Source: Triangularia verruculosa (Eukaryota; Ascomycota; Sordariomycetes; Sordariales; Podosporaceae). From it: DNA of 64,000 nt. The stretch spans positions 62,001-126,000 of the forward strand of contig MU863973.1 of assembly GCA_033296885.1 (NCBI GenBank), written 5' to 3'. The notes beneath the pieces were generated by a model. The model was not told the DNA's origin, did no database searches, and saw only the letters and a program-made list of their open reading frames with translations. Numbering within the stretch: the stretch's first letter is position 1; every line of letters begins with the position of its first letter. A program made the translations under genes and the position numbers. Positions 10,292 through 23,244 of this stretch are shown here, piece by piece.

Positions 10292-13200
10292 GATATTCCC
10301 ACTCACCGGACACTCTTTCCAGATAGGTCGATCATCTTCGCCAACGACAATCTCCTCGGCAGTACTTGGTACATGGTGGCATCCCACTCTCCAGCTCGCC
10401 GCAAGGGGTCAACACAGCTTGCACAATCCGGACTGCAAACTCGACTGTCATGTCATACATCCCGCGTTGTTCCTTCTCATATGGCCTGTCTACCTGCATG
10501 CACCTCATGGGCCACTTCCGGTATGTCTCGGATGATATTCGTCTTCATAGGTATTCGACACAAGGTTGATGGATGTCAATGGCTCTGTCTCAGAATCCCC
10601 GAATGGTTGACCTCGAATAGCTCAAGGTCGGAAGATACATTTTCGCTCACCGCCAGGAGGCGAACGGGTCTCCGAGCTGGGCCGGTGTTGTGTGACGGCA
10701 AATTTATAGCCGGGTCATCCCTCATGCGGAACTGGGAGCAGATACCTGAGTTCTGGCACCTGTCAGTTGCAAACCTTCCCTACTTACTTGCCGCACTGTT
10801 CTAACGGGTAACTAGTCTGTCAAAGATATTGCAGTTCTCACGCAAAACAGGGCCATCAATGCTTTCGTATTCCAGCGTCGAGTCGGTGTCAATCCTTGAA
10901 ATCCTTACGAAGACAGGATATCTTCTCACATTCAACTGTTGTCCACAAATCTCTTGCTCTGTTTATATCATCGCCGCATCTTAATGGATAGGTTCTCGAA
11001 GGGCCCACCAGTTTCCAACGACTGCCTACCCCTCTGGTTGCCTTGCAGGGTGCGGGTGAATGCAGCTGTATCAAGCTTGAACCCCAGCCTAGGCGAGCTA
11101 GCATGGGCGGGTTATTCCAGACCGAGCGGCAATGTCCTCCACAAGGTTGTTCCTTGTCTCTTGGAGACCATTTGAGGCTCCCGAATGGTCGAAAGGGACC
11201 GTAATGACCCACCAAGGATGACTTCCGCCATCAAAGTTCAAGACACTCTACCATCCGCGGGATCGTCAGGAAAAGGGTGCATGCATCCGCCCGGGGCCAT
11301 CCCACGATAAAACAGACAAGTCTTTGTACTCGGTAGCAACACTGCTGTTGCGACGGGCTATTGCTGCAGATCTGTTGTATCGGGGCAAATTGCATACCTC
11401 GCTCAACATCAGAAAATCATTTAGGAGCCAGCCTAAGTTTACCTTACTTAGGTACCTGTCTCGTGAAGAAGCTGGACCCGAGGATCTACGAGATCCCAAT
11501 TTCAAGTGCCGAAAGATTTAACGGTCCAATACAGATACTTTCTACATGTACTGTTCGACAGCGCCTTGACTTGCTCAATCGATGTCTCAGTCTCTCGCTT
11601 CAAGTTCTATTTTGTGCCAGCTTGGGACAGGGTGGGAAGGTACAACACCGCCACACCACTGAAGACCCCTTTGGAAGAAAGCGTTCCATGTGGTTGGCAT
11701 GATCAATGGGAAGTGCCGAAGCTAATGCATGCCGCGCATCCTGACGACGCCCAGGGGTACAGCAATCACATACAAATAACTTCGCTTTCATTGTCACAGG
11801 CTTCTCCAATAATTACTAACGGCCGAAAGAAAACCCCTGTCTTGGGGCAGAAGAGCATCAGATGTTTTTCTGGGCTTAAGAACTCAAGGTGACAGTCACA
11901 CAATATGCCCCAGGCAGAAACTCCGAGCCGAAAGTTGAAGGCGCTGGACTTCGCGCTAGCTGTTTCTTTCGAGCACCTCCGGTGCTGGTGCCCGAAACAC
12001 TCAGGATATTGTCCACGGACGAGTATCAAAAAAGACCTTGGGCCCGAAGTCTCAGGTCACAAGCCAGCGCTCTCTGTTGCACAGGAAAATTGTACCTCGG
12101 GAACCACGCGAGGAGAATGGCTGATGAGTCTAACCTCAGCCCTCTACCGGTCAGAAATACTTTATTCTCTACCGATGCCATGGCATGGTGGTTTTCCTGC
12201 CTTCAAGTTACTCTTGGTATTCGAACTCGTTGCACAGCATACGGCCCAAACCGACAGCACATTGGGTCAAAATCCTTTGGGATGTCTCAAAAACATCGTC
12301 CATCGTCAACCGTTGAATGGATCAAAGAGCGAGAGGGAGGGGCTTTCCCCCTCACTTCAGATGATCTAGTTGCCTGTGACTAAGGGCTTATAGTTCGCTT
12401 CCACACCCTCTCGGATTGGCCCGATGCCACGCGTGCCCAACTCAATGTCAAACGGATGATATGCATGTTTTTTTTTTCAGAAACAACAGACGTCGTTGTC
12501 AATCAAGTTTCACCAACAGCCAGGTTGTCCGTTTCCATTCACATTTCTCTCTAGGCGCCAACTGACCGAGGAAAAGACGTGGAGGTATGAAAAAGGGTTT
12601 TATTGTACCACAAGTTCAAAAAAAATCATGTTTTACTGTCATGTCGTCGACTGATCTATTCAGCCCAGCACCTCACAAGAACCTGGTATATCCCTTTCAA
12701 GGACCCTCACCGCCAAAATTTGACATGAGAAGGTTCTGCCAAATCTCATGTATGTCTCTGCCGCCACGTTATTCTCAAAACGAAGATTGGTCAATTCCAC
12801 ACCTAGGCGCCCCCCATCGCTCGGAAAGGACTGCCGGGGGCGCCGAGGCTCTTACCGTGACACAAGGGTGGTACCTGGAGAGGGCCATGTTTGGCACGTG
12901 GATGGGTTGGGGGATCAATCTTTTTTTCAACGGAGGGGGATACACACACATACTGCGAGGGCACAAAAAGGAAAAGAAAGCAACTACTGCGGGGCTCTTG
13001 AAGTTGCGCAAATACCTCGGAGCCGAGTGATTTTCCTCGCCACAGTCTGACAACCTAACTCTTACCCGGGGCAAGATTAGACGTGCCCCCTCGGGAAGAA
13101 CAAATTACACAAACCAGAAGATGCCTCATCTAGTGTTCGCCATCATTTTATTTACTTTTTTGTTTTTTTGGATTGGATATGCGCTTGTTCTGGAGGCGGT

Positions 13201-15856
13201 ATACTACAGAATCTGGGGTTGATATGCAGGGACTTTGGAGTATGGGAAAGTTTTGCCGGGGGGTGTCGTCTGATTATGCATATTCGCATATTCATGGCTG
13301 AGAGTGGCCCTTCTTAACATACGAGTGTTTCTCTCTGTTGGTTTGTGTTGCAAGCTGATCATCTTCACCGTCTTTCAAGGGGGGCGAATATCACCTCGCT
13401 TTTTGTCTTTTTGTCTTCTGAACTGTGACCTCAAATCTTTCGGTTTCTTCATACTTGACACGCGACGTGTTACTTGCAGTCTCACCAATGCTGACTTCAA
13501 TTCTCAATACCTAGGTAGTGGGCAACACTAGTAGTGCTGGCTCTTCGCTTCAGGTCAACAACGTGGAAAGCGTAATGGGAAAGATTCTTCATCCAGGATC
13601 GGAGTTTAACTTCCCATTTTGTGTTCCTTTGTGAGTATCTCTGTCCTTTCTCAACCAACATCGGTATGGTTATCCAACTGACCGCAATCTAGAGAAAGTC
13701 ACCTATCCCATTACCACAAATTCAATACCAACGGCAAGCTGACGACGACCCAAAATGCATGTCGGTTCACTCGGAAAAAATGCACACCGTTCCGCGCGCG
13801 GACAGCAAGTCCGGTACCTTGCATCCTCCTGCCTCCCTCCCACCTTGTGGTGGTAAGATTAGCGCTGCTGGTGGTGGTGGCGTAGGTATCCTTCCCAAAT
13901 CAGACAGAGAGAAAACATACAAAAATACGAGCGATTATTACGTGAGTTATGCCACCCCACCACCTACCAATATACCAAAAAGAGGAATATCGACGTATTC
14001 GGGGGTTTGTCCGCCTGCGTTTTAATAATACGACGTTAGGTTATACGAATGCTTTGGACGGATAAGATGGCACAAAAAAAGGGCGACCGCGCGTCCCGGC
14101 TGATTGGTGGCCGCTAGGTAACTTCAGATCAATCTGGGGTGCGGGCACTTGTGACAGGGGTCTACGAATGGATTGCATGTGCATGGCCCGCTTTTCCGGT
14201 CCCGCCGGCGTGTCATTGAACGCTGCTGAGCCCTTTTCGAATGTTGTTTCTTTTCGTCCAGTCGAGCCGGGAACAACGAGTGTGATTTTTCTAGTGTGGC
14301 TGGCGGGCTGTTGGGGGCACTGTTTTATGTTTTATTTTTCTTTGGCTTGTGGCTGTCTCTCCTCAGCCTTCAAAATGTGCGAGAAGGTCGAACAATGACG
14401 TGAATCGATTGGAGGCGCGGGGTCCCCTGCCGAGACGCCCAGGAGGCTGAATGAAGGGGGGAGAAACGGGATCCAGGCGGGCTGAAGAAACTATGTAAGG
14501 AATGGGCTCCAACGGAAACACGATAATCACCGGGCCGGGGCCACTGGATGATGGAAGAGGTAATTAATTAGATCCATACGAGAGAGAGAGAGAGCGGACA
14601 GCGCCGCCCTCACGCCCACAATCTGGCCGCTGTACCAAGAAGGCCCGTGCTGGGTTCTTGCTTGGCCCATGCCATTGATTGCGTGGATGCCACCGTGATC
14701 GCTCGCCATGCGTTGGGGTGTCAGCGGCTGTCAGCCTGCGTTCAGACACTGTCAGGGCTGCTTCGTCAGCAGCCTTCACAGCGGACCCGCGCGTTTTTGG
14801 GCTTCTCTCAATGCCGCCCAAACGGACGGGAAGCCAGACCGCCAACCACTTGTTGATTGATTCACACTGCTTGATCACTCAGCACTCAGCCCATCGGACC
14901 AGTCACCGACCCCAGCCCACCCCCCGAACTGCTTGTCGCTAGCGAGCGATCTAGGTTGCAGCCCACAGCCTGTCTGTCTGACTGACCAGTAACGACCAGT
15001 TTGGCAGGTCACTCTCACTCGCTCGGTTTTCCTACTGCTTGCACCACCGCCCTCTGCCCTGTTTTTTTCCCTTTTCCACCTTGCTCACCCTCGTTCCCAC
15101 CACCACCACCATCACCACCACCACCACCGACGACGCTCGTTTTTCTCGCCATTTCGAAGGCGACGGCGGAACAGAGAAATAAGGACGGAATCAGGACGAT
15201 TCGCTCGCTCTTGAAAAGATTCGGGATAGGAAACGGCCGTTCGATAAGGATTATAGCGATCTGGAATAGGGCGTAGGACAACGATTCGTGGCGACCCCGG
15301 CTTAGCTGTTCAACGACATCCCGACACTTGCATCTTGGCTTTCTGGGCTGTTTCCTTAGACAACGACATCACAACAAATCGACCAGACTTGGCCGACTCC
15401 AGAAACGGAGCTGTTAATATTCTTGAGAGGGGATACCAAGGAGAGGAAAAATCCGGTGTTTACCGAGTTACCGATAATTGAACACAAAGGCCTTCTGCTC
15501 CGAGTCGAACCAGGACGGAACAAACAAACAATAGCATTTGTCTGCATTCTTTCTTTCTCCATTCCTCGACGATTGTCGACGTTCCCGGCTGCCGCTAGTT
15601 TATACAGCTTTTGGGGCGCTTGTCAAAGGAGCACTGGTTTTTTGGACGACAGGTGGTTGGAGCGGGCGCTTGTGTCAACGTCATCAGCCTTCCAGGCGAT
15701 CGGTTGGCTGTCCTGCTGATCACTGCATCTTTGCTTCCTGCGGCCAGCAGCAGCATTTTTCCGTCTGGTTTGCAATACACCGACAACCTCTCAATCAACA
15801 TACAAGCTGCACGCACTTTACAGTAGCTCGAATCCTGTTCGCCAGCAGTCTGCACA
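10292..15856. other. 5.6-kb gene-poor region
   Basis: No gene could be supported. Open frames at 10241-10804 (+), 11889-12383 (+), 11905-12369 (+) and 12587-13030 (+) overlap each other in different frames, lack recognisable domains and have no clear introns or start context. Simple repeats occur: GA dinucleotides at 14580-14595 and a CACCAC tract at about 15096-15132. The last part, from about 14900, is CT-rich and likely contains the promoter and a long leader of the membrane-protein gene at 15857. Confidence 0.5.
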
Positions 15857-16674
15857 ATGGGTACGTCCGACCCCCTCGCTCATCTCCCTGACGGTCGCAT
15901 TGCGCAACGTTAATTTGAGATGTGACCGACCCGTATTCCCTAGAGACTCGTACTGACTGTTCACCGCAGAAGTCGCACTTATTCCCGAGGGGCAGCTACC
16001 TGCCTGCGTAAAAGAATGCGGTGTTCTTTACGATGTCAACGGAGCCTGCGTACCACCAGCAGCACCTAAAGCCGATGCCAGCGTATACAACAGTTGCTTC
16101 TGCAGTGACCCTAGACTTGCGGCGTGGAAAACGGGCACCACCGGAGTCTGCTCGAATGCATGCGCATCTGACCCCTCTGGCTACACAAAAATCCAGCAGT
16201 GGTTTTCCGAGTATTGCGCCAATGTGCAACCTAACGCCCCGGGGCAAACGACCGGCACATCATCAGCAACGGCGCGGCCCGTGCAGAATAATGGCGGCGG
16301 CGGCGGCACTTGGTACAGTCAACCCTTTTCGGTCTATCCCGCGCTAAATAGCTAACAAAGTCTACAGGATTGAGACACATTACCAATGGGTAATTTTTCT
16401 GGTCATCATGGTCGTGGCGATCGTGGGCATTTGGGTTGGCGCTTGCATCTGGAGGAAACGCTACCTGCGGAAGAAGGACAGGCAGTACGCACTAGGCGCC
16501 AGCCTAGCGCATGCTACCGAGTCAGGGAGGGTCGTGGCAAACGAAAGCAACGCTGGGTCAATCCACCGTCCATCAGCCGGCATGTTTGAACCAGCGCCCC
16601 TGAGCGCCGCCAGAGTCTACGACGAGAAGCCACCAAAGGAGAAGAAGAGGTGGGTTGTCAAGGAAAGGACGTGA
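15857..16674 (+). CDS. Single-pass membrane protein with CFEM-like eight-cysteine ectodomain
   Basis: Exons 15857-15860 (only ATGG), 15970-16312 and 16368-16674 give 217 residues; both introns (109 and 55 nt) have consensus borders and the phases match. The protein begins MEVALIPEGQLPAC. Eight cysteines follow in the order PxC-x3-C, C, C-x-C, C-x3-C, C, ending near residue 85, which resembles the CFEM pattern. A Gly/Asn-rich linker leads to one transmembrane helix at about 123-146 (WVIFLVIMVVAIVGIWVGAC). A basic cytosolic tail (WRKRYLRKK...) of about 70 residues ends KKRWVVKERT. There is no classical signal peptide, so the helix probably acts as a reverse signal-anchor. I recall similar uncharacterised membrane proteins in other filamentous ascomycetes. 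Function unknown. Confidence 0.85.
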
Positions 16675-17886
16675 GGAAGTCTTCAAGTCCTACTGTGGTT
16701 TTCTGGATACCGGTCCGACATCATCTTACACCACGACAACACATCTACGACAAGCCATTACGCATTGCACAAACACATCACTCTCTGCAAGGTACAGGGA
16801 GGCATAGACGTAAATAACAACATACAGAAACAAACACACCAAACTATGGAGGAAAATAGTTGCGGTGGCGCATGGGACGGATTGGGTTTCGGGGGAAAGG
16901 GGGGAAAACAGGTTACAAGGGAACTTTTTTTGTGTGCATTCGGAATGGAATTCTCGATGCAGTATACCCCATTACTCTCCTTTTATTTCTTTTACTCTTC
17001 GTTTTCCGTAGGTATTTGAACAAGAACGCAGTATAATTACTTTTTTTTTAACCTTTTACTCTTTCAGTTTCGTTTTCCCTTGCAAAGTTCCTTACTACAT
17101 GCATGTGTCTGCTGTGGCTCTCGGGCATGACAGAAGTGGATTGGAAGGGGTCAAAGGGAGGAGGTTCGGGAATGAATGGGCATGGATGAGGGATTTTAGG
17201 AGGTTTTATTTGATATGATGGGGCAATGGAATTGATTTCGGGAGAGGAACCATTGGAGGGGCTTTCCGTACACTCCTTTTTTTTTATATGTTCAGGTTAA
17301 ATGGGAATGGGAATTGTAAGGGCGTTTTTTGATGGAGGGTGTTTGGTAACATGAGGTAGCTTTTGTACATGAACCGTTCTCAAATGTCGCGTGAATTTGT
17401 GTGTTGATATCCGGAGGTGTGATAGGAGTGATCTCTGCGAAAACGGTCAAGCAGGTTGATTGGTGGTGGTCTATGGCTCCTGCAAACTCACTGATCTTGG
17501 GTGCAATGTCTAGGTACCAGACTCTCCAGTTGGGGGGCCAAGAAAGGATCTCTGAAGACGTCAAGATTTGCAGCCCACTTTTCCATGTACGACTCAACTT
17601 GCAGTTTGCTTCATCACCTAAACTGGCGAGTTGGTGGTGTGGTGGCAGCAGTGAGCGGAGCGCTGAAAGCAAGCCCCACCCCCCCCCTCCAAACACGCCA
17701 CCAAACAGCGACATCAAATGCTTTATTTTTTTGATCGAAAACAAGAAAACGGTAGATCTGGATCTACGTTGTGCTCTGCCTGGTTTGAGGGCAGTTCAGC
17801 ATGATTATAGGATGAAAACGCCGCGGTTGGCTGCGGCGAGCAAGATACCTAGGTAGTGTTTTCAGACAGATGCAGTAACAAATAAA
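16675..17886. other. Intergenic, no supportable gene
   Basis: 3' flank of the membrane-protein gene and 5' flank of the tRNA. Open frames at 17292-17744 (-) and 17401-17856 (+) overlap each other and carry no domain. Homopolymer T tracts occur at about 17040-17049 and 17278-17286. Confidence 0.5.
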
Positions 17887-17975
17887 CCCCTTGTGGTGTA
17901 GTTGGCTATCACGTTCGGCTGTAAAGGAATTTATTGATTACCGAAAGGTCACCGGCTCGATTCCGGTCGAGGGGA
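17887..17975 (+). tRNA. tRNA-Tyr (anticodon GUA) with a 15-nt intron
   Basis: Full cloverleaf. The acceptor stem CCCCTTG pairs with CGAGGGG (C1-G72 is typical of eukaryotic tRNA-Tyr), with discriminator A at 17975. The anticodon stem TTCGG (17914-17918) pairs with CCGAA (17941-17945). The anticodon GTA is at 17921-17923, and a 15-nt intron follows the base after it (17925-17939), the standard position. The T arm ACCGG/CCGGT encloses CTCGATT. CCA is not encoded, as expected for a nuclear eukaryotic gene. Mature length is 74 nt. T-runs downstream (17985-17988 and 18009-18014) can serve as Pol III terminators. Confidence 0.93.
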
Positions 17976-18412
17976 CATCTTTACTTTTGGGTATATGCAC
18001 AATGCCTCTTTTTTCTCTTTTTTTTTTTTCGCTCTTGTTGTGTTCTTTTTACACCAGCACTTATTTTGCAGAGCATGTAGTCTCACTGTGGCCTTTCTTC
18101 TGTTCACGGTGGGCTAGGTAGGACAAATTGCAGAAAAGCGACATGTAGACACGCAGTAACTCGATCTTGCTTTTGCTGCAGTCTGTTGGTAACCATACAC
18201 AGGTAATTCCAGCTGTCCATCTCCGACTGTATCCATTTCCCATGTCCATTTTTACCGATTCTATGCCATCTCTGTTTTTTGCTTGCTAATTTCCATGCTT
18301 GCCACCCTACCAGCCCACAAGAAAGCCAACATAAAAAGAAATCTTTGCGTTGGTTTCATCATAATCATCATAACCACCGCAGCCGCCGCCACCGATTTAC
18401 CACCCGAACACA
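17976..18412. other. Intergenic between tRNA-Tyr and the debranching-enzyme gene
   Basis: Contains T-rich Pol III terminator sequence directly after the tRNA and the 3' UTR of the convergent debranching-enzyme gene. No gene seen. Confidence 0.5.
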
Positions 18413-21400
18413 CTACCTCAAGGGCAAAGACTTGGCCTCCAAGTTCGCCTGCTCTTCCGCAGCATCCATGTACAAGTCGATCAAGCAACTCGCCGACCAG
18501 GCCTGAGTGGGTGACTGTGTTCACAGTGTGTTAGCAAACGTCGTCCTCGAACTCTATGCAGCAGGACAAAACTTACCGAATCAGCACACTCCTCCCCATT
18601 CTTCTGCGTCAGCTCCGTCAAGCCTGCCCACGGGCTCCGTTCAATCATCTCCTTGCACCCAATCAGCCTCCTCGTCACCTGTTGGAACGCCTCCGTTCGT
18701 CCTTCTGCATCCTCCTTGCCTCGTCTCATCAGGTCAAACTTGAGCAGCGCCCTCAAGAAGAAGCCAGTAGGCCACAGCCACTCCGGGCCTTGATGGTAAT
18801 TCCTGCCCTTGCTCGTCGAAAAGTCCTCAGAGTCCTCGCTGTTGCGGTAGTAAGGACGATAGTTCAGATCGCTTGGATCGAGGGTGGCCATGCCGGTTGG
18901 GCCACGGAGAGCAGAGTCCGCAATGCACAGAGCATGCATCGCGTGCTTGGGGTCAAACAGGTCCGGCGCAGCGGTCATGGCAATAGGGAAGTTGGGTCTC
19001 AACTGGTAGTCCTCGTATTCCTTGCCGGACTTGTACAAGTCCTTGTAGATGCCTCTCCGGTTGATGATAGCAGGATTGACATCGTAGTTCTTGTCGTCCT
19101 TGGCGCTAATGGGAACAAAGTAGCAGCGCTCAAAGTTCTTCTTGATCAAGGCGGCCCAATCCTGGAAGGAGACTTCCGAGCCATCGGCCTTTTTGACACC
19201 GGATTGGCTGTGCTTGCCCTGCTCGTGGAGGGAGGCAAACCACTTGAGACCGCTGTAGAGAAGACCGGTGATCTCAACGGCGGCACCGTCACGGGGTGTA
19301 CCAGGCACGCCCTTGGAGCGCGCTCTTTCGCTCTCGCCCATCTTGTCCATCCAGGTACCGCAGTTGTCTTGGTTGCCACCAAAGACGAAGCCGTTGGACC
19401 AGTCGACCTTGATCTCTTGGTTGAAACCATTGTCGCTCATCTGCATGTCGAGGTTGGGGCCGGCATTGGCCTCGCGGAACTTCATGCCCTCGGCATGGCG
19501 CTGGAAGACCTCCTGAATAACCTCACGGATGGTACTCTCCTTACTGTAGGCGCGGGGGTCGGTGACGTCAAAGTAGGCATCGTCGTATGGCAGGAAGCGC
19601 CTCTTGACCTTCTCGTCAAGAAGTGACAGGCCATCAGGAACGATACGGGTGTAGTCCTGAATGCACTGCAGGAAGAACCAGACAGAGTCTCTGGCGTTGT
19701 ATCTTGGGTTGTTGCCGCTGCCGAGGAGGTTGGGGATCATGCCGTGCTTGAGCACACTGGCAAAGGCACGAATGTGTTCCTTGGCCTCGTCAAAGCGGCC
19801 AGTACCGAGATACAAACCACGCAGAGAGATGAAGACATCACGTCCCCAGCAGCGCGCCCACTCAACAGAAAAATGAGGAAGGCCGGCAGCAAGCGATGGG
19901 ACCAAACGATCCGGGTATAGCGAAGCAGACTTGACAAGACCAGTCTGCTGGACGCTCACCATGCCGAGACTCTGGAGGAACCATTGCCCCTTCTGAACGT
20001 TGTTGTTCATGAGAGAAATGCCCCTCTCAAAGCCAGCCATGTAGGCAGTCCTAAGGACCAAGGCAAAGTACCGCGGGAGAAGGAAGCTGGGGATGCCGCG
20101 AATGGCATCAAACCGCTCCTTCAACCAAGCAGCAGGCTTGCCCAACCGCTTGTAATTGTCCTTCTTGGAGGCACGCTCAAGCCTACCCAGGGTATAGTCA
20201 AGCACCCACTGACCATCGCGGAGGTTCTGGCATAGTGGGTGAGCAAGATTGTTGTCTCTGATGATATCCTTCATGATGCTCCACCAACCCTGAAGACCGG
20301 CATAGACAAGCTTGCCATGTCCCGGAATGTCGTAGACGCCGTCTCTGCCCTCGCTGGCATCGCGCTCTTCCGGCTCGCACTTATACAGAAGGAAGTTGAG
20401 ATCAACCAAGTCGAGCTCAGCCATAGCAGCCTTGGCTCCTGAAGTCACAAAGGTGTCCAAGCCACTAGAGTGCTCCGCGGCAGGAATCCAGGTCTCAAAC
20501 AGAGCAATACTGCCAGGAGGGAACTTATCGCGGACAGTGATGATAGTGTCTTGGCCCTTGACTTCCATGCGGATGCCAGGGAGACCGACGAGACGGCTAG
20601 GCAGACCACGCAGCAGCTTCTTGTCGCTCAAGACCTCATCCACGGCCTCCTTGCTTGCATCGACCTCGAGCATCCAGCTGCCAAGGTGCTTGGCCTTGGT
20701 GCCAGTCAGATGGACGGGGTTGAAGGCGCCGTTCCCGTTTCCATAGCCCGGGAACGCTGTGTGCGCGATGAGGAAGTATCCCTTGCGGGAGCCTGGATGT
20801 ACTCTGTGGACGGTGACATACTGATCCTCATGGTGGATGTGCGTCTCATCATATCCATCCATACCCATGAGGGTGTGGATCTGGTTGAGGAGCTTCTTGA
20901 CACCAGCGATGCCACCCTTGCCTTCCCCGACCTTGACGGGGAACTTGGAGGACTCCGAAGTGTACAGTCTGGTCTCGTGGACGAGCTCAATCAAGCGGGG
21001 ATAGATCTCATCGTAGCCCATGACACTGCCGGTAGCACTCGCGCACATGCTGACAAGGGCGGCGTTTGGCAGTGTATCACGAGCATCGCGCTTCTGGGCA
21101 GGAACCTCGTTATCGTGGGTGCAGTCCATGAAGAGTGCCTGAACAGGAACTGGCTTGATACGGCGGATGATCTCGCGAGTGTACTGCTGTCCGTTTGTGC
21201 CGTTGGTACCGTTAGTTTTCGAGCCACTGCGCACATCTGCACTAGAAATCTCATCCACCTCAAAGCTGCCGATGGGACGGCCACCGTGACGATGCACGAG
21301 GCGACTCAGCTCGCCGGTGCTCCACGCTTGCATCGCCTCGCGGATAAGGGCACTAATACCAAGTCTCTTGACAAAGACATAATCCATCTCCTCGGAGCCA

Positions 21401-23244
21401 GTGAAGAGCTCGGCGACAACATAGAGGTTAGGCCTCACACGGCGGGCCTCATCGAGGATGTGCTCGGCAACATGAAGAGGTGTCGAGTGGCAGTTGTCAA
21501 TGCGGAACCCAGCAAAGTACTTGGCGAGCATCCGAGCATACTTGGTCATGTGCTCCCACAGCCATGGGCTGTCTTGGGGTCCTGAGCCGAATCTGAGCTT
21601 GGTGCAGTCACCCCAAACGATAACCTCACGACGAAGGTAAACTCGAGATTCAGGACCGGCATTGTCGACCAAGGCATTCCCGCCCCAAACCCAGCCGTTG
21701 TTCACCAGCACCAAGTCCTCCTTTTTGTGCTTCTTTGTCTTCTCATTCAGAGGAAGACGGGTGAAGTAGGTTTCGATCAGGGGGTTCTCCTGGTTGATTG
21801 GGCCGAGCTTCGGGCCGTGTTCGTCCAGACGGACATACTTGATGCGGTTAAAGACTTGCTGGAGGGTATCGGCCACTTCCGCATCGTACTCCTTGTAGAA
21901 AGGCACGTTGACAACGTCAAGGACCTTAACCAGGGCATTCCGAGCAGCGGCCTGGTCAGCGCTGCCGCCCTTGTTGCCCCCGTACTTGCCAAAGAGAACA
22001 GACAAAAGGGCGGCGCCAACGCTAGGATCAGCACGCCTCCTGAAGCGCTCTCCGAGGCGATCCATATTCTGAAGGCCATACTTGGTGATCCATTCTGCTT
22101 GCTCCTCGGTTGGGGCGGCGCGAAGGGAGTCAAGGCCACCACTGCCGACGGAACCATCTGGGAAGTTGGTTCTGCCCACGACCCACGACTCAACAGCCGC
22201 ATCGGCGTCCCTTTCAACGTCGAGAACGTAGTACTCCCAGAGTCGGATCTCAGCAATCACCTCCTTCTTGATGGCATTCATGATCGAGACCAGATCGTCG
22301 ACCGACTTGAGCTCCGTAGGGAGTCCAAGCTTTTCGAGCTTGAAGCCCAACTCTAGCAGCTTGGTGTCCAACAGGTAAGCCGACTCGAGCCATGGCGCCG
22401 TGGTAAGGTTGTAACCGGCTTCCGGGTGCTCCAACAGCCACTCACTGTTGTGCGCTGTGTGGTTGAGGACAATGTCGGTTAAGCTAAGAAGAGAGTGGTT
22501 CTTTTCGAGACTGTCGACCAGCTTTTGGATATCTTTTTCGCCGTTGGGAAAACAAACTGGGTCCCAGCCGAGCTGGTCGTAGAGACTGTATGGGGAATTC
22601 GAAGCACCTCTCACTTGCAGGGGTGTGAAGTGCACCATGTTGTACCCCCTGTCACTGATGCCACGGAGATGCTTCTCCCACTCATTGGGATACTTGCCCA
22701 TAAACTTGCTAATAATAGAGAATACGGACAGTGCAGGGAGCGGCAGCGGTCGGCCATCGAGAGATAGCCGCGGTGCAACATCGATGTAGTATGTTGGAGT
22801 CTGTTTTGTCTGGACCTTGGCACTGCCATTTGCCCGGGGGTTCAGGTGGTTTGCAAGATCAGGCAGCTCGGCGTATGTGGTGTAGAAGGCATAAGCACCT
22901 GCTTCGTAGATGGGAATCGAGATCTCGAGTGTGCGGTTGAAGTCGGGAACGAGCCTAGCAAAATCATGTCAGTCTTGTGCTACTATACTATGCTGGTGGT
23001 TTTTAAAAACATACTTGAACTCGCGAAACTTGTCCCGGCGGAACTCTTGTCCCTGTTCGGGGATGTTGACCCACAAGCTGCCATGACGGCAGATGCTGGA
23101 AGTGCCCTCGATGGCAAACCGAATAGTCACTGGTTCGTTGGTCTTGGGTGCCAGATAGATGTACTCGCCGGCGACCTGGGGCGAGCCATCATCGTTGAGA
23201 GGCAGCAGGTAAACCTCGTTGGAAACCATGGTTTTGGGGATCAT
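18413..23244 (-). CDS. GDB1: Glycogen debranching enzyme
   Basis: Exons 23244-23015, 22954-18577 and 18514-18413 (introns 60 and 62 nt) give 1,569 residues, the usual size for fungal debranching enzyme. It is bifunctional: a 4-alpha-glucanotransferase N-terminal half moves maltosyl/maltotriosyl units, and an amylo-1,6-glucosidase C-terminal half hydrolyses the remaining branch glucose in cytosolic glycogen. GH13-type motifs are visible (DIVLNHTAHNSEWL; GFRIDNCHSTPLHVAEHIL; VVAELFTGSEEMDYVFVKRL; FMDCTHDNEVP), and the glucosidase half carries CWGRDVFISLRGLYLGTGRF, HGMIPNLLGSGNNPRYNARD and NGFVFGGNQDNCGTWMDKMG. The last intron restores the conserved end, SPTQAWSASCLIDLYMDAAE. An alternative start at 23229 (MVSNEVYLL) would shorten it by five residues. 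The gene is divergent from glycerol-3-phosphate dehydrogenase. Confidence 0.96.

Noticed and set aside
10241..10804. 187-codon open frame on +
   Set aside because: Overlaps the promoter of the small serine-rich gene on the other strand; composition is not protein-like.
11889..12383. Two overlapping open frames (154 and 164 codons) on +
   Set aside because: Neither translation shows a domain; they overlap in different frames, and no introns or good start context were found.
20470..21585. 371-codon open frame on + opposite GDB1
   Set aside because: Antisense shadow of a highly conserved coding exon; the + translation has no domain and no introns or start context.
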